Positions 1 to 7,364 of a stretch of 42,407 nt of DNA are shown here, in pieces. Below the pieces are notes generated by a model. The model was not told the origin of the DNA. It worked only from the letters and a program-made list of their open reading frames with translations, and made no database searches. The stretch is from NCBI GenBank assembly GCA_025355005.1, contig JANXLV010000259.1:1-42407 (forward strand). The letters run 5' to 3'. Both the position numbers and the translations under genes were made by a program. Within the stretch, counting starts at the first letter, position 1. Each line of letters starts with the position of its first letter. Source of the stretch: Myxococcales bacterium (lineage in GTDB: Bacteria > Myxococcota_A > Polyangia > Polyangiales > Polyangiaceae).

Positions 1-114
1 CACATCAAAAACAACGGCGACCCAGGTTGGCAAGTCCTCGCCCGCGGTTACCACGACCTCCTACTGCTCGAGGTCGGCTGGCAAGCGCGGGCGGAAAGAT
101 CCGATCAATCGTGA
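1..114 (+). CDS. IS4/Tn5-like transposase, C-terminal fragment (cut by window edge)
   Basis: An open frame enters from the left edge and ends at TGA 112-114, giving 37 residues. It contains GDPGWQVLARGYHDL, which matches the 'G-x-PGW-x-x-L-x-RG' signature near the C-terminus of IS4/Tn5-type DDE transposases (the dimerisation region after the catalytic domain). Only the tail is visible, so neither the catalytic residues nor the left inverted repeat can be checked. I could not pick out a convincing terminal inverted repeat in 115-189. The downstream minus-strand gene is intact. It could instead be the tail of an unrelated protein that happens to share the PGW motif. Confidence 0.6.
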   Translation, partial: HIKNNGDPGWQVLARGYHDLLLLEVGWQARAERSDQS

Positions 115-189
115 GACCTCTGTCCGTGAGCACCGCGCGCAGCTCGAACCGAAGCATGGCGGGATGGATCTCGCGCCAGGCGATGCTGT

Positions 190-1155
190 TTAGAAAGAAC
201 CCGAGAGCCACAGGGTGCTCGGCGAGGCGTCCACGTGAAGCGCGCTCACGCCGCCAGATTGGACCGTCTTCGTACTCTGCATGGTGCCTGCGCTGCCGGT
301 GGTCGCAGACTTGTTGCCGGTGTTCGCGAGCACCGTGGTGACGACCGCGAGGCCGAGGCCCGCGATGCCGACGCCCATGCCGACGTTCGCAACGAGGAGC
401 TTCGTGTTGATGCTGTCCTTGTCCGAAGAGGGGCAGCTCGGCGCGCACCCGCGCGAGCGCAGATCGCTCTCGTCGCCCTTCGCCATCACCGCGAACACCG
501 TCGTGGTGACGCCACCAGCAACAAAGACACCAAGGCCCACCCAGCCGAGGAGCGGCACCTTGAAGCCGTCGCTCGCGACCGTGGTCGTCGCCGGGGTTGG
601 CACCGGCTTCGGCGTCACGGGGGCCGGCGGCGGCATGAAGTGGATCTCGATCATGCGGTTCTTCTCGCCGGGGCGGAGAAGGAAGTTCTCGTCCGTGGTC
701 TTGCCGTCAGCTCTTCGCACATGCGCGACGTGCGCGCCTGGGTCCAGCGGCACGGCCTTCGCGGAGATGGGCTGCTCCGTCGCCGTGTCGATCGCGACCT
801 TGGCGTCGATGAGCTCCTTGCCCTGCTCGTCGAGGACGCGGAACGTGATCGACGGCATGTCGCGGTCTGCGTCGTCACGCCACCCGGCGCAGGACTTCGC
901 GATGATCCCCGGGCACGTCTTGGTGGCGCACACCACGAACTTGTCGCGCGCCGCGCTGAGCTTGCCATCGTCGCGTAGCTTCTGGCCATCGTCGGCGGCG
1001 GCGATGCACTCGTCGCGCGAAGGCCCCGCCGCACGCGCGCTGGGCGCCGTGAGCAGCACGGTGGAGGCGGCGGAGAGGCCGGAAACGAGAGCGAGGAGAG
1101 TGTGCCGCGAGCGCCACTGCGAGCGCGGGCGTCGCGCAGATCTGAACATGGTCAT
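190..1155 (-). CDS. Secreted membrane-anchored protein, partner of the upstream kinase
   Basis: About 321 aa. The start is chosen at 1155, where ATGA overlaps the kinase stop by 4 nt (translational coupling); an upstream ATG at 1164 is also in frame. An N-terminal signal sequence (RHTLLALVSGLSAAS... ending PSARAAG) is followed by a Cys-containing stretch (ECIAAADDGQKLRDDGKLSAARDKFVVC) that looks like a half-TPR. Next comes a beta-rich PEGA-like segment (ITFRVLDEQGKELIDAKVAID) and a Pro/Thr linker. Two hydrophobic segments (LLGWVGLGVFVAGGVTTTVF and VGMGVGIAGLGLAVVTTVLA) complete it. Myxobacteria often encode proteins of this plan next to Ser/Thr kinases. Its function is unknown; coupling suggests it works with or is modified by the kinase. 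Confidence 0.75.
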   Translation of the reverse strand: MTMFRSARRPRSQWRSRHTLLALVSGLSAASTVLLTAPSARAAGPSRDECIAAADDGQKLRDDGKLSAARDKFVVCATKTCPGIIAKSCAGWRDDADRDMPSITFRVLDEQGKELIDAKVAIDTATEQPISAKAVPLDPGAHVAHVRRADGKTTDENFLLRPGEKNRMIEIHFMPPPAPVTPKPVPTPATTTVASDGFKVPLLGWVGLGVFVAGGVTTTVFAVMAKGDESDLRSRGCAPSCPSSDKDSINTKLLVANVGMGVGIAGLGLAVVTTVLANTGNKSATTGSAGTMQSTKTVQSGGVSALHVDASPSTLWLSGSF

Positions 1156-2747
1156 TTGAAACATTCGGGGATGAAGTGCTTACGTCCGCTCTTGTCGATC
1201 GTGTACGGCGGCTCGCAATTCACGGGGGGACGCACGTAGATCTGCTTCGGCGGTACGACAACGGACGCGGTGGAGGTGGGGACGGTGGCGACTGCCGAAA
1301 CGACCGGCGGCGGTGACGGGGCGCTGCTGCTCTGCGTCGGAGCGCCAGCGCTGCCCACCGATCCCGTCGGGCTCTCCGTCGCGGGACCGACATGCAGGAT
1401 CGGAACTACCACGCGATCGCTGGCGACCGGGGCGACCGTGTCCTTGCGCTTGGTGAAGACCAGCGCACCGATGACGATCAGCGCGCCGAGGAACGCGACC
1501 GCGAGTCCGCCGGCCAGCACCATCCCAACGTTGACCCCGGTCTCCGCGGGCCGAAGAAAGTGGGACGCCGATGCATCGGGAGAGGTCCATGAGGGTTGCA
1601 CGTTCCGCGCGGAAGGTGGACCACCATCGATCGCGGCCGTGCCGGCCATCTCCGGTACAGAGGGAAGGGAGCCGCTGGCCGGTGGTGTCGGCAAAGCGAC
1701 CGGCGGCTTGGAGCGCGTGCTCGAGCGCTCGATCTCGGCCACCACACGGGCCCGCTCTTCGAGCACGTCTCCAGCGAGCTCTTGTACCCACGCGGCCACC
1801 TGCGAGGACGTGGCCGGAGACTCCACGTCGAGCAGCGCCTCCGCCATGTCGGCTGCGGTCGCAAAGCGATCCTCGGGCCGGAGTCGCGTGGCGCGTCGCA
1901 CGACGTCGTCGAAGCGCGCAAGCCCGGGGTCGACCTCGCTCGGCACGCGGATCTCGCCGCGGATGATCTTCGAGAGCGCCGCGCCCTCGTTCTCACCCGC
2001 GAACATCCGCACGTTCGTCAGCGCCTCGAAGAGCAACACGCCAGCGGCGTAGATGTCCGCTGTCCGCGTGAGGTTGTCTGCGGCCAGCTGCTCCGGCGAC
2101 ATGTAGAGGATCTTGCCCTTGATCTTCCCGTCCTGCGTCGTCGACACGCGGCCTTCCGCCTTCGCGATTCCGAAGTCCAGCACGCGCGGGATACCGTCGA
2201 TGCCGACCAGCACGTTCTGCGGCGACACGTCACGATGGATGAGCCCCAGCGGCTGGCCCTTCTCGTTCGTGGCCTCGTGCGCGGCATGCAGACCCTGCAA
2301 CGTGCCGTGTACGACCGACACGACAATGCGGGGAGGCGGGCGCGCGTCCGTCTGCTGTGCGCGACGGCACAGCCTCGCGAGCGACTCACCGCGGACGTAG
2401 TCCATGACGAGCAGGAGCTCGTGCCCGGCGACCACCACATCCAGCGTCGAGACCACGTTCGGGTGCTGGATGCGCGCGGCCACTCGCGCCTCGTCGAGCA
2501 GCATTCCGGTGAACTCGGCGTCGTGCGCGTACTGCGCATGCAGACGCTTCACGGCCACCGTACGTAGGAACCCATGCGGTCCGACCAGGCGCCCAAGATG
2601 GACCGTGGCCATTCCGCCCGCCGCTATCGCATCGTAGATGGCGTAGCGGTCAATGAGCAGCGGGGATTCCGCGCTGGGAGTGACAGCGGACACGGCCGTC
2701 ATAACTATACAGTCTACATTCACAACCTCGGAAGGCCACAACTCCAT
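1152..2747 (-). CDS. Transmembrane eukaryotic-type serine/threonine protein kinase
   Basis: 531 aa. The kinase domain spans about residues 33-310: glycine loop IAAGGMATVHLG, ATP-binding Lys67 in VAVKRL, catalytic loop HRDVSPQN with Asp173, DFG at 191-193 and the MSPEQ segment after it. HRDVSPQN replaces the usual HRDIKPxN, a change common in myxobacterial kinases that removes the loop lysine. A Pro/Ser-rich linker leads to one membrane helix (about 408-432), then a Pro/Ser/Val-rich outer tail with two cysteines. The ATG at 2747 is preceded by a good GGGAGGG ribosome-binding site. An internal ATG at 2702 lacks one. The next gene starts inside its stop codon. Substrate and signal are unknown. 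Confidence 0.93.
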   Translation of the reverse strand: MELWPSEVVNVDCIVMTAVSAVTPSAESPLLIDRYAIYDAIAAGGMATVHLGRLVGPHGFLRTVAVKRLHAQYAHDAEFTGMLLDEARVAARIQHPNVVSTLDVVVAGHELLLVMDYVRGESLARLCRRAQQTDARPPPRIVVSVVHGTLQGLHAAHEATNEKGQPLGLIHRDVSPQNVLVGIDGIPRVLDFGIAKAEGRVSTTQDGKIKGKILYMSPEQLAADNLTRTADIYAAGVLLFEALTNVRMFAGENEGAALSKIIRGEIRVPSEVDPGLARFDDVVRRATRLRPEDRFATAADMAEALLDVESPATSSQVAAWVQELAGDVLEERARVVAEIERSSTRSKPPVALPTPPASGSLPSVPEMAGTAAIDGGPPSARNVQPSWTSPDASASHFLRPAETGVNVGMVLAGGLAVAFLGALIVIGALVFTKRKDTVAPVASDRVVVPILHVGPATESPTGSVGSAGAPTQSSSAPSPPPVVSAVATVPTSTASVVVPPKQIYVRPPVNCEPPYTIDKSGRKHFIPECFK

Positions 2748-2761
2748 CCGCGCCCTCCCCT

Positions 2762-2781
2762 AACGATTCCCAACGATTCCC
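2762..2781. repeat. Two tandem 10-bp copies of AACGATTCCC
   Basis: The unit occurs at 2762-2771 and 2772-2781 in the divergent intergenic region between the kinase gene and the RCC1-repeat gene. It could be a regulator site, but two copies are too few to say. Confidence 0.6.
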
Positions 2782-2847
2782 AACCACCACCAACGACGTG
2801 CGTGCGAGAGAAGGCGTTTGTGTGCATCGCCCGGACACTTCGCTGGC

Positions 2848-2871
2848 CCTTGTCCTGGTCCTTGTCCTGGT
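2848..2871. repeat. Two tandem 12-bp copies of CCTTGTCCTGGT
   Basis: The unit occurs at 2848-2859 and 2860-2871 in the same divergent intergenic region (2748-2922), about 50 bp upstream of the RCC1-repeat gene start. It may be a binding site or slippage product. Confidence 0.6.
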
Positions 2872-2922
2872 CTGGCCGGCGAATCTTGGGCTCGCGTGTC
2901 ATCGTTGGTCTAGATTGAAGGG

Positions 2923-5295
2923 ATGCGCGTGCGTTCGGCGTTGCTTGCTTCCGCTATCGCGCTCTGCGCTGCGGCCTGCGGCTTCGGTGTCAGTCTGGAC
3001 AACCTGTTCGACGGAACGCCTCAAGGCGGGTCGGATGGGGCGACCGACGGACAGATGCCGCAGCTCGACGCGATCGCGCCTACGCCAGATGCAACGATCC
3101 CGAAGTCGAAGGTGCTCGAGATCGGTGCAGGCGACGACTTTGCGTGCGGTCGCCGCATCGACGGCACCGTCATGTGCTGGGGCTACAACGATTCATACGG
3201 CCAGCTCGGAGGCGGTACGTCCCTCTCGTCGAGCGCGCCCGTACTCGTGAAAGATCTGAACGACGCGATCAGTCTCGCGGTCGGTCGCGTACACGCGTGC
3301 GTGGTTCACAAGTCCGGCACTGTCTCTTGCTGGGGTCGCAACGGCGACCGCCAGCTGGGGGACGGCACCACGAACAACTCACCAATCCCCGTGGCGGTGG
3401 TGCAGCTCAGTGACGCGGTTACCGTCGCGGTCGGAACGACCTTCTCGTGTGCGCTCCGTAAGGACGGCTCCGTGTCGTGCTGGGGCGACGACACTGCAGG
3501 TCAGCTTGGTGATGGCGTGCAGACAACGCGCTCGCAGCCCGCCGCCGTGATGGGCGTGACAGGCGCCACGCAGATCGCCGCTTCAGGGGGCACGACGTGC
3601 GCGCTCGTGAAGGCCGGTGACGTGTACTGCTGGGGCGCGAACGGCGGCGGACAAGCGGGCAGCCCAGCCTCGCCACAGCTCCTCACCGCCACGAAGGTGG
3701 CTGGGCTCTCCGCCATCAAGGCCATCGGCTCTGGCAGTCTGGGCGGACACTTTTGCGCAGTGAACGGCATCAGCGGCCTCCAGTGCTGGGGCTACGGCGG
3801 AAGCGGTCAGCTTGGTAACTCCACTACGAGCGACAGTGCAACTCCCGTGAACGTCGTATCGATCGACGACGCTGTCGGCGCGACTGCCGGCAGCAACTTC
3901 ACATGCGCCTGGCGAAAGAGCGGCGCACTGAACTGCTGGGGCACGAACGGCTGGCGTGAGCTCGGCGTCGGCGACAACATGCCGCCCGGCTCGACATCGA
4001 CTCCGCTCCCGGTTGTCGGTATCGCCAACGTCGCCTCGGCTGCTGCGGGCGGTAGCTTCACATGCGCGATCCTCAACGCTGGTGACAACGTGTCGTGCTG
4101 GGGCTCGAACTTCGCGGGCTCGCTCGGTCGGGCGACACTCATCAACTCCGCGATCCCCGTGGCGGTCAAGACGAGCGGCACCACCCAGTCGATCACCACC
4201 GGCGATGAGCACGCCTGCGCGGTCAGCAGCACTGGAACGCTCTCGTGCTGGGGCATGAACTCTCTCGCACAGATCGGTACCGGTACGATCCTCGGAAGCG
4301 GCACGCCGCTCACGGTCACCGGGCTCGCGGGTGTCACACAAGGGGCCGCTGGTGCCAACCACACCTGCGCGTTGCTCGGCACGCAGGTGCAGTGCTGGGG
4401 CCACGGGCAGTACGGCCCGCTGGGCGATGGCAACGCGCCCTACATCGCGCTGCCGCCTGTGATCTTCGGCGCAAGCCCCGTGGTGACCGTGGGCGCTGGC
4501 AGCGACTACACCTGCGCGCTGCTGTCGAATGGAACGGTGGCCTGCAGCGGCAGCGGCAACTACGACAATCTCGGACGCCCCGGCGGCCAGCAGAACAGCC
4601 CCCAGCCGGTGCTCGCGGTCCCCTCGATGGATGCGGGTGGCGTCGACGCCAGTGCGCTCGATGGTGGCGACGCCGGCCCCCCACCAGGACCGGTTTCGTA
4701 TGGCTCCGTCACGAAGATCGCAGTCGGCCCGCTGCATGCGTGCGCGCTTCATGGCGGCGCCGCGGGATGCTGGGGCCGTTCGACCAGTGGCGAGTGTGGC
4801 AGCCTCAACACGCAGACCTACCCGAACGAGGTCGCATTGCCTTTGAGCGTCACGGACATCGCCAGCGGCGGCGCGCACACCTGTGCGGTCCTCATGGACG
4901 GCAGCGTTCGATGCTGGGGCGCCAACGGTCACGGTCAGCTGGGTGGCGCCGGCGGCGACGGCCCATCGCTGCGCCAGCCCAACCTCGGCGCGAAGACCGC
5001 AAAGGCTGTCGCCACAGGTGACTCCCACTCGTGCGTCCTCACGACCGATGGCATCGTCATGTGCTGGGGCTCCGGCGCATCGGGGCAGATCGGAAATGGT
5101 GTCCTCGCAGACACGCCATCGCCGACGGCCGTCACGGGTCTGTCGAACATCACTGCGATCAGCGCGCATGGCGACTTCGCGTGCGCGCTCTCGATGGCGG
5201 GCGCCGTGTCGTGCTGGGGTAACAACGAGAGCGCGCAGCTCGGCAACGGCACCGTGCTCTCGACGGGAACGCCCGCGCCGGTCGCCGGCTACTGA
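2923..5295 (+). CDS. Secreted RCC1-type beta-propeller repeat protein (14 repeats)
   Basis: 790 aa. A signal peptide ends at a possible but weak lipobox (AAAC, Cys19), then an Asp/Pro-rich linker leads into RCC1-like repeats of the form C-x8-10-CWG-x-N-x-x-GQLG. I count 14 such Cys-pair units from about residue 75 to the end. Ten precede and four follow an acidic 'DAGGVDASALDGGDAG' linker. Unit 10 has CSG in place of CWG. RCC1 folds are seven-bladed propellers, so 14 units would give two propellers. The paired cysteines suggest one disulfide per blade, fitting an extracytoplasmic location. The GAAGGG just before ATG 2923 is very close for a ribosome-binding site. Ligand unknown. Confidence 0.88.
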   Translation: MRVRSALLASAIALCAAACGFGVSLDNLFDGTPQGGSDGATDGQMPQLDAIAPTPDATIPKSKVLEIGAGDDFACGRRIDGTVMCWGYNDSYGQLGGGTSLSSSAPVLVKDLNDAISLAVGRVHACVVHKSGTVSCWGRNGDRQLGDGTTNNSPIPVAVVQLSDAVTVAVGTTFSCALRKDGSVSCWGDDTAGQLGDGVQTTRSQPAAVMGVTGATQIAASGGTTCALVKAGDVYCWGANGGGQAGSPASPQLLTATKVAGLSAIKAIGSGSLGGHFCAVNGISGLQCWGYGGSGQLGNSTTSDSATPVNVVSIDDAVGATAGSNFTCAWRKSGALNCWGTNGWRELGVGDNMPPGSTSTPLPVVGIANVASAAAGGSFTCAILNAGDNVSCWGSNFAGSLGRATLINSAIPVAVKTSGTTQSITTGDEHACAVSSTGTLSCWGMNSLAQIGTGTILGSGTPLTVTGLAGVTQGAAGANHTCALLGTQVQCWGHGQYGPLGDGNAPYIALPPVIFGASPVVTVGAGSDYTCALLSNGTVACSGSGNYDNLGRPGGQQNSPQPVLAVPSMDAGGVDASALDGGDAGPPPGPVSYGSVTKIAVGPLHACALHGGAAGCWGRSTSGECGSLNTQTYPNEVALPLSVTDIASGGAHTCAVLMDGSVRCWGANGHGQLGGAGGDGPSLRQPNLGAKTAKAVATGDSHSCVLTTDGIVMCWGSGASGQIGNGVLADTPSPTAVTGLSNITAISAHGDFACALSMAGAVSCWGNNESAQLGNGTVLSTGTPAPVAGY

Positions 5296-5339
5296 TACCG
5301 CGCATTCCACGGTAGACTCCCGACCGAAGGAGCCTCCAG

Positions 5340-6536
5340 ATGCGTGCAGCATACATCCTCGACGGCGTTCGCTCTCCCATCGGCAAGCACAGGGGCGCGC
5401 TGTCCTCCGTGCGTGCGGACGACCTCGCCGCGCGCATGATCACGGCCCTCCTCGGCCGAAACCCGGGTCTCGCGGACAAGATCGATCAGGTGGTATTCGG
5501 CGCGACCAACCAGGCCGGCGAGGACAATCGCAACGTCGCGCGCATGGCCATGCTGCTCGCCGGGCTGCCGTACGAGGTACCCGCCGTCACGGTGAACCGC
5601 CTCTGTGGCTCTGGCCTCGAGGCTGTGAGCGATGCCGTGCGCCGCGTGTGGACCGGCGACGCGGAAGTAGTGATCGCGGGCGGCGTGGAGAGCATGACGC
5701 GCGCGCCGTACGTGTTCGGCAAGAGCGACGAGGCGTTCGCGCGCACACCCCCGAAGGTCTTCGACACGAGCCTTGGCTGGCGCTTCGAGAACCCAAAGAT
5801 GGCGGAGCGATTCCCGCTGCAGTCGATGGGTGAGACCGCGGAGAACGTCGCGGAGAAGTGGAAGCTCACACGCGACGAGCAGGACGCGTTTGCGCTCGCC
5901 TCGCACGAGAAGGCAACGCGCGCTCAGAAGGAGGGCGCGTTCGACAAGGAGCTCGTCGCGATCGAGATCCCGCAGAAGAAAGGCGAGCCCACGATCGTGA
6001 AGGAGGACGAGTCCATCCGCGCCGACACGACGCTGGCTTCCCTGGCCAAGCTCCTGCCCGTGTTCCGGAAGGGCGGCAGCGTCACCGCGGGCAACAGCTC
6101 ACCGCTGAACGACGGCGCCAGCGCGACGATCGTCGTCTCCGAGGACGTGGTGACTTCGCTCGCGCTGACGCCGCTCGCGCGCGTCGTGTCGTTCGCCACG
6201 GCTGGAGTGGAGCCGAACTTCATGGGTGAAGGGCCGATCCCCGCGGGGAAGAAGGCTCTCTCGCGCGCGTCGTGGAAGGTTTCGGAGCTCGATCTCGTGG
6301 AGCTGAACGAGGCGTTCGCCGCACAGTCGCTCGCATGCATTCGCGGGCTCGAGCTTTCCGCCGCGAAGGTGAACGTGCACGGCGGCGCGATAGCTCTCGG
6401 TCACCCGATCGGCTCGTCGGGCTGCCGCGTCCTCGTCACGCTCGCCCACGCGATGCGCGCGCGCAAGGCTCACCGCGGCATGGCTGCGCTCTGCATCGGC
6501 GTGGGGCAGGGCATCGCCATGACCCTCGAGGTCTGA
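5340..6536 (+). CDS. Acetyl-CoA C-acyltransferase (thiolase)
   Basis: 398 aa, normal length for the family. Thiolases catalyse thiolytic cleavage of 3-ketoacyl-CoA (or the reverse condensation) in beta-oxidation, aromatic degradation or polyhydroxybutyrate synthesis. The nucleophile Cys89 lies in NRLCGSG, the catalytic His355 in GGAIALGHPIGSSG, and the second Cys385 in CIGVGQG, where most family members have CxGGG. The N-terminus (YILDGVRSPIGKHRG) and the NEAFA motif are also typical. The overall look is closest to beta-ketoadipyl-CoA/acetyl-CoA thiolases, but the substrate chain length cannot be read from the sequence. AAGGAG sits 8 nt upstream of the ATG. The exonuclease gene follows after 6 nt. 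Confidence 0.95.
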   Translation: MRAAYILDGVRSPIGKHRGALSSVRADDLAARMITALLGRNPGLADKIDQVVFGATNQAGEDNRNVARMAMLLAGLPYEVPAVTVNRLCGSGLEAVSDAVRRVWTGDAEVVIAGGVESMTRAPYVFGKSDEAFARTPPKVFDTSLGWRFENPKMAERFPLQSMGETAENVAEKWKLTRDEQDAFALASHEKATRAQKEGAFDKELVAIEIPQKKGEPTIVKEDESIRADTTLASLAKLLPVFRKGGSVTAGNSSPLNDGASATIVVSEDVVTSLALTPLARVVSFATAGVEPNFMGEGPIPAGKKALSRASWKVSELDLVELNEAFAAQSLACIRGLELSAAKVNVHGGAIALGHPIGSSGCRVLVTLAHAMRARKAHRGMAALCIGVGQGIAMTLEV

Positions 6537-6542
6537 GCGCGG

Positions 6543-7364
6543 ATGCCTTTCACCGACGCCCCGCCGGCGGGTCCCCCGTGGGATACCCCGTTCGCGGAGG
6601 TGTCGTTCGCGTTCGTCGATCTCGAGATGACGGGGCTCGATCTCGAGAAGGATCGCGTCATCGAGATCTGCGTGGAGCGCACCAGGGCCGGCGAGCGCGA
6701 GGCCTTCTTCTCCACGCTGCTCAACCCCGAGGTGCCGGTCGGCGCACAGCACGTCCACGGCATCAACGAGGAGATGGTCAAGAGCGCGCCCCGGTTCGCT
6801 GAGGTCGCGACGCAGCTGCAGGGGATCCTCTCTGGCGCCGTGTTCGTCGCGCACGGCGCAAAGTACGACGCGGACTTCCTCAACATGGAGCTCGCGCGCG
6901 CGGGCCACGAATACCGCGTCACGCACCTGGTCGACACCCTGAAGCTCGCACGCCGCGCCCTTGGCCTGGAGAGCCATAGTTTGCATGCATTGTGCAAGCA
7001 TTTCGGCGTGGTTCAGCAGGTGGCGCACCGCGCGGAGGCCGACGTCACCGCGCTGCAGATCGTCTTCACGCGCATCGTGGCGCTCCTTGCGCCCGTGTCA
7101 GCCCGGGACCTCTGGGAGGTGCGCACGGCGGAGCGGCTCGCCCGCGGGGCCATCCTCGCGGCCTGCGAAACAGCCCGCGCAGCTGGGACGGAGGTGCGTA
7201 TCACGTATCGCCCCTCCAGGAGGAAGTCGGAAATCTTGCCGATGATCGTGACCGGGATCGCCTCGGACGTGGACCCCCCTCGGGTGATGGGCTATCTGGT
7301 GACCGGACGTAGCCGACGCGAGCTTCGCGCCGACCGCATCCTCCGGGTGGAGACCCCAACGTGA
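6543..7364 (+). CDS. DEDDh 3'-5' exonuclease (DnaQ/PolC type) with WYL-like C-terminal domain
   Basis: 273 aa. The exonuclease domain (about 20-190) has ExoI DLEMTGLD (Asp26, Glu28), ExoII AHGAKYDADF (Asp109; the usual Asn of AHNA is Gly) and ExoIII HRAEAD (His162, Asp167), so the DEDDh set is complete. It should trim 3' ends of DNA or RNA using two metal ions. Residues 212-273 form an extra beta-rich module starting ITYRPSRR and ending RRELRADRILRV, which resembles the WYL domain pattern (x-I-x-Y ... Y ... R-x-x-R-x-DRI). WYL domains bind nucleic acid or nucleotides in regulators and defence proteins. The lipoprotein gene overlaps its stop by GTGA. Confidence 0.85.
   Translation: MPFTDAPPAGPPWDTPFAEVSFAFVDLEMTGLDLEKDRVIEICVERTRAGEREAFFSTLLNPEVPVGAQHVHGINEEMVKSAPRFAEVATQLQGILSGAVFVAHGAKYDADFLNMELARAGHEYRVTHLVDTLKLARRALGLESHSLHALCKHFGVVQQVAHRAEADVTALQIVFTRIVALLAPVSARDLWEVRTAERLARGAILAACETARAAGTEVRITYRPSRRKSEILPMIVTGIASDVDPPRVMGYLVTGRSRRELRADRILRVETPT

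Noticed and set aside
2704..2709. TATAGT on the minus strand as a -10 box for the first kinase
   Set aside because: It lies 1 nt before the internal ATG 2702, too close to drive it, and the better start at 2747 with GGGAGGG lies upstream of it.
3583..5352. 589-codon minus-strand frame over the RCC1-repeat gene
   Set aside because: Its periodicity only mirrors the RCC1 repeats on the other strand, and it runs into the thiolase start.
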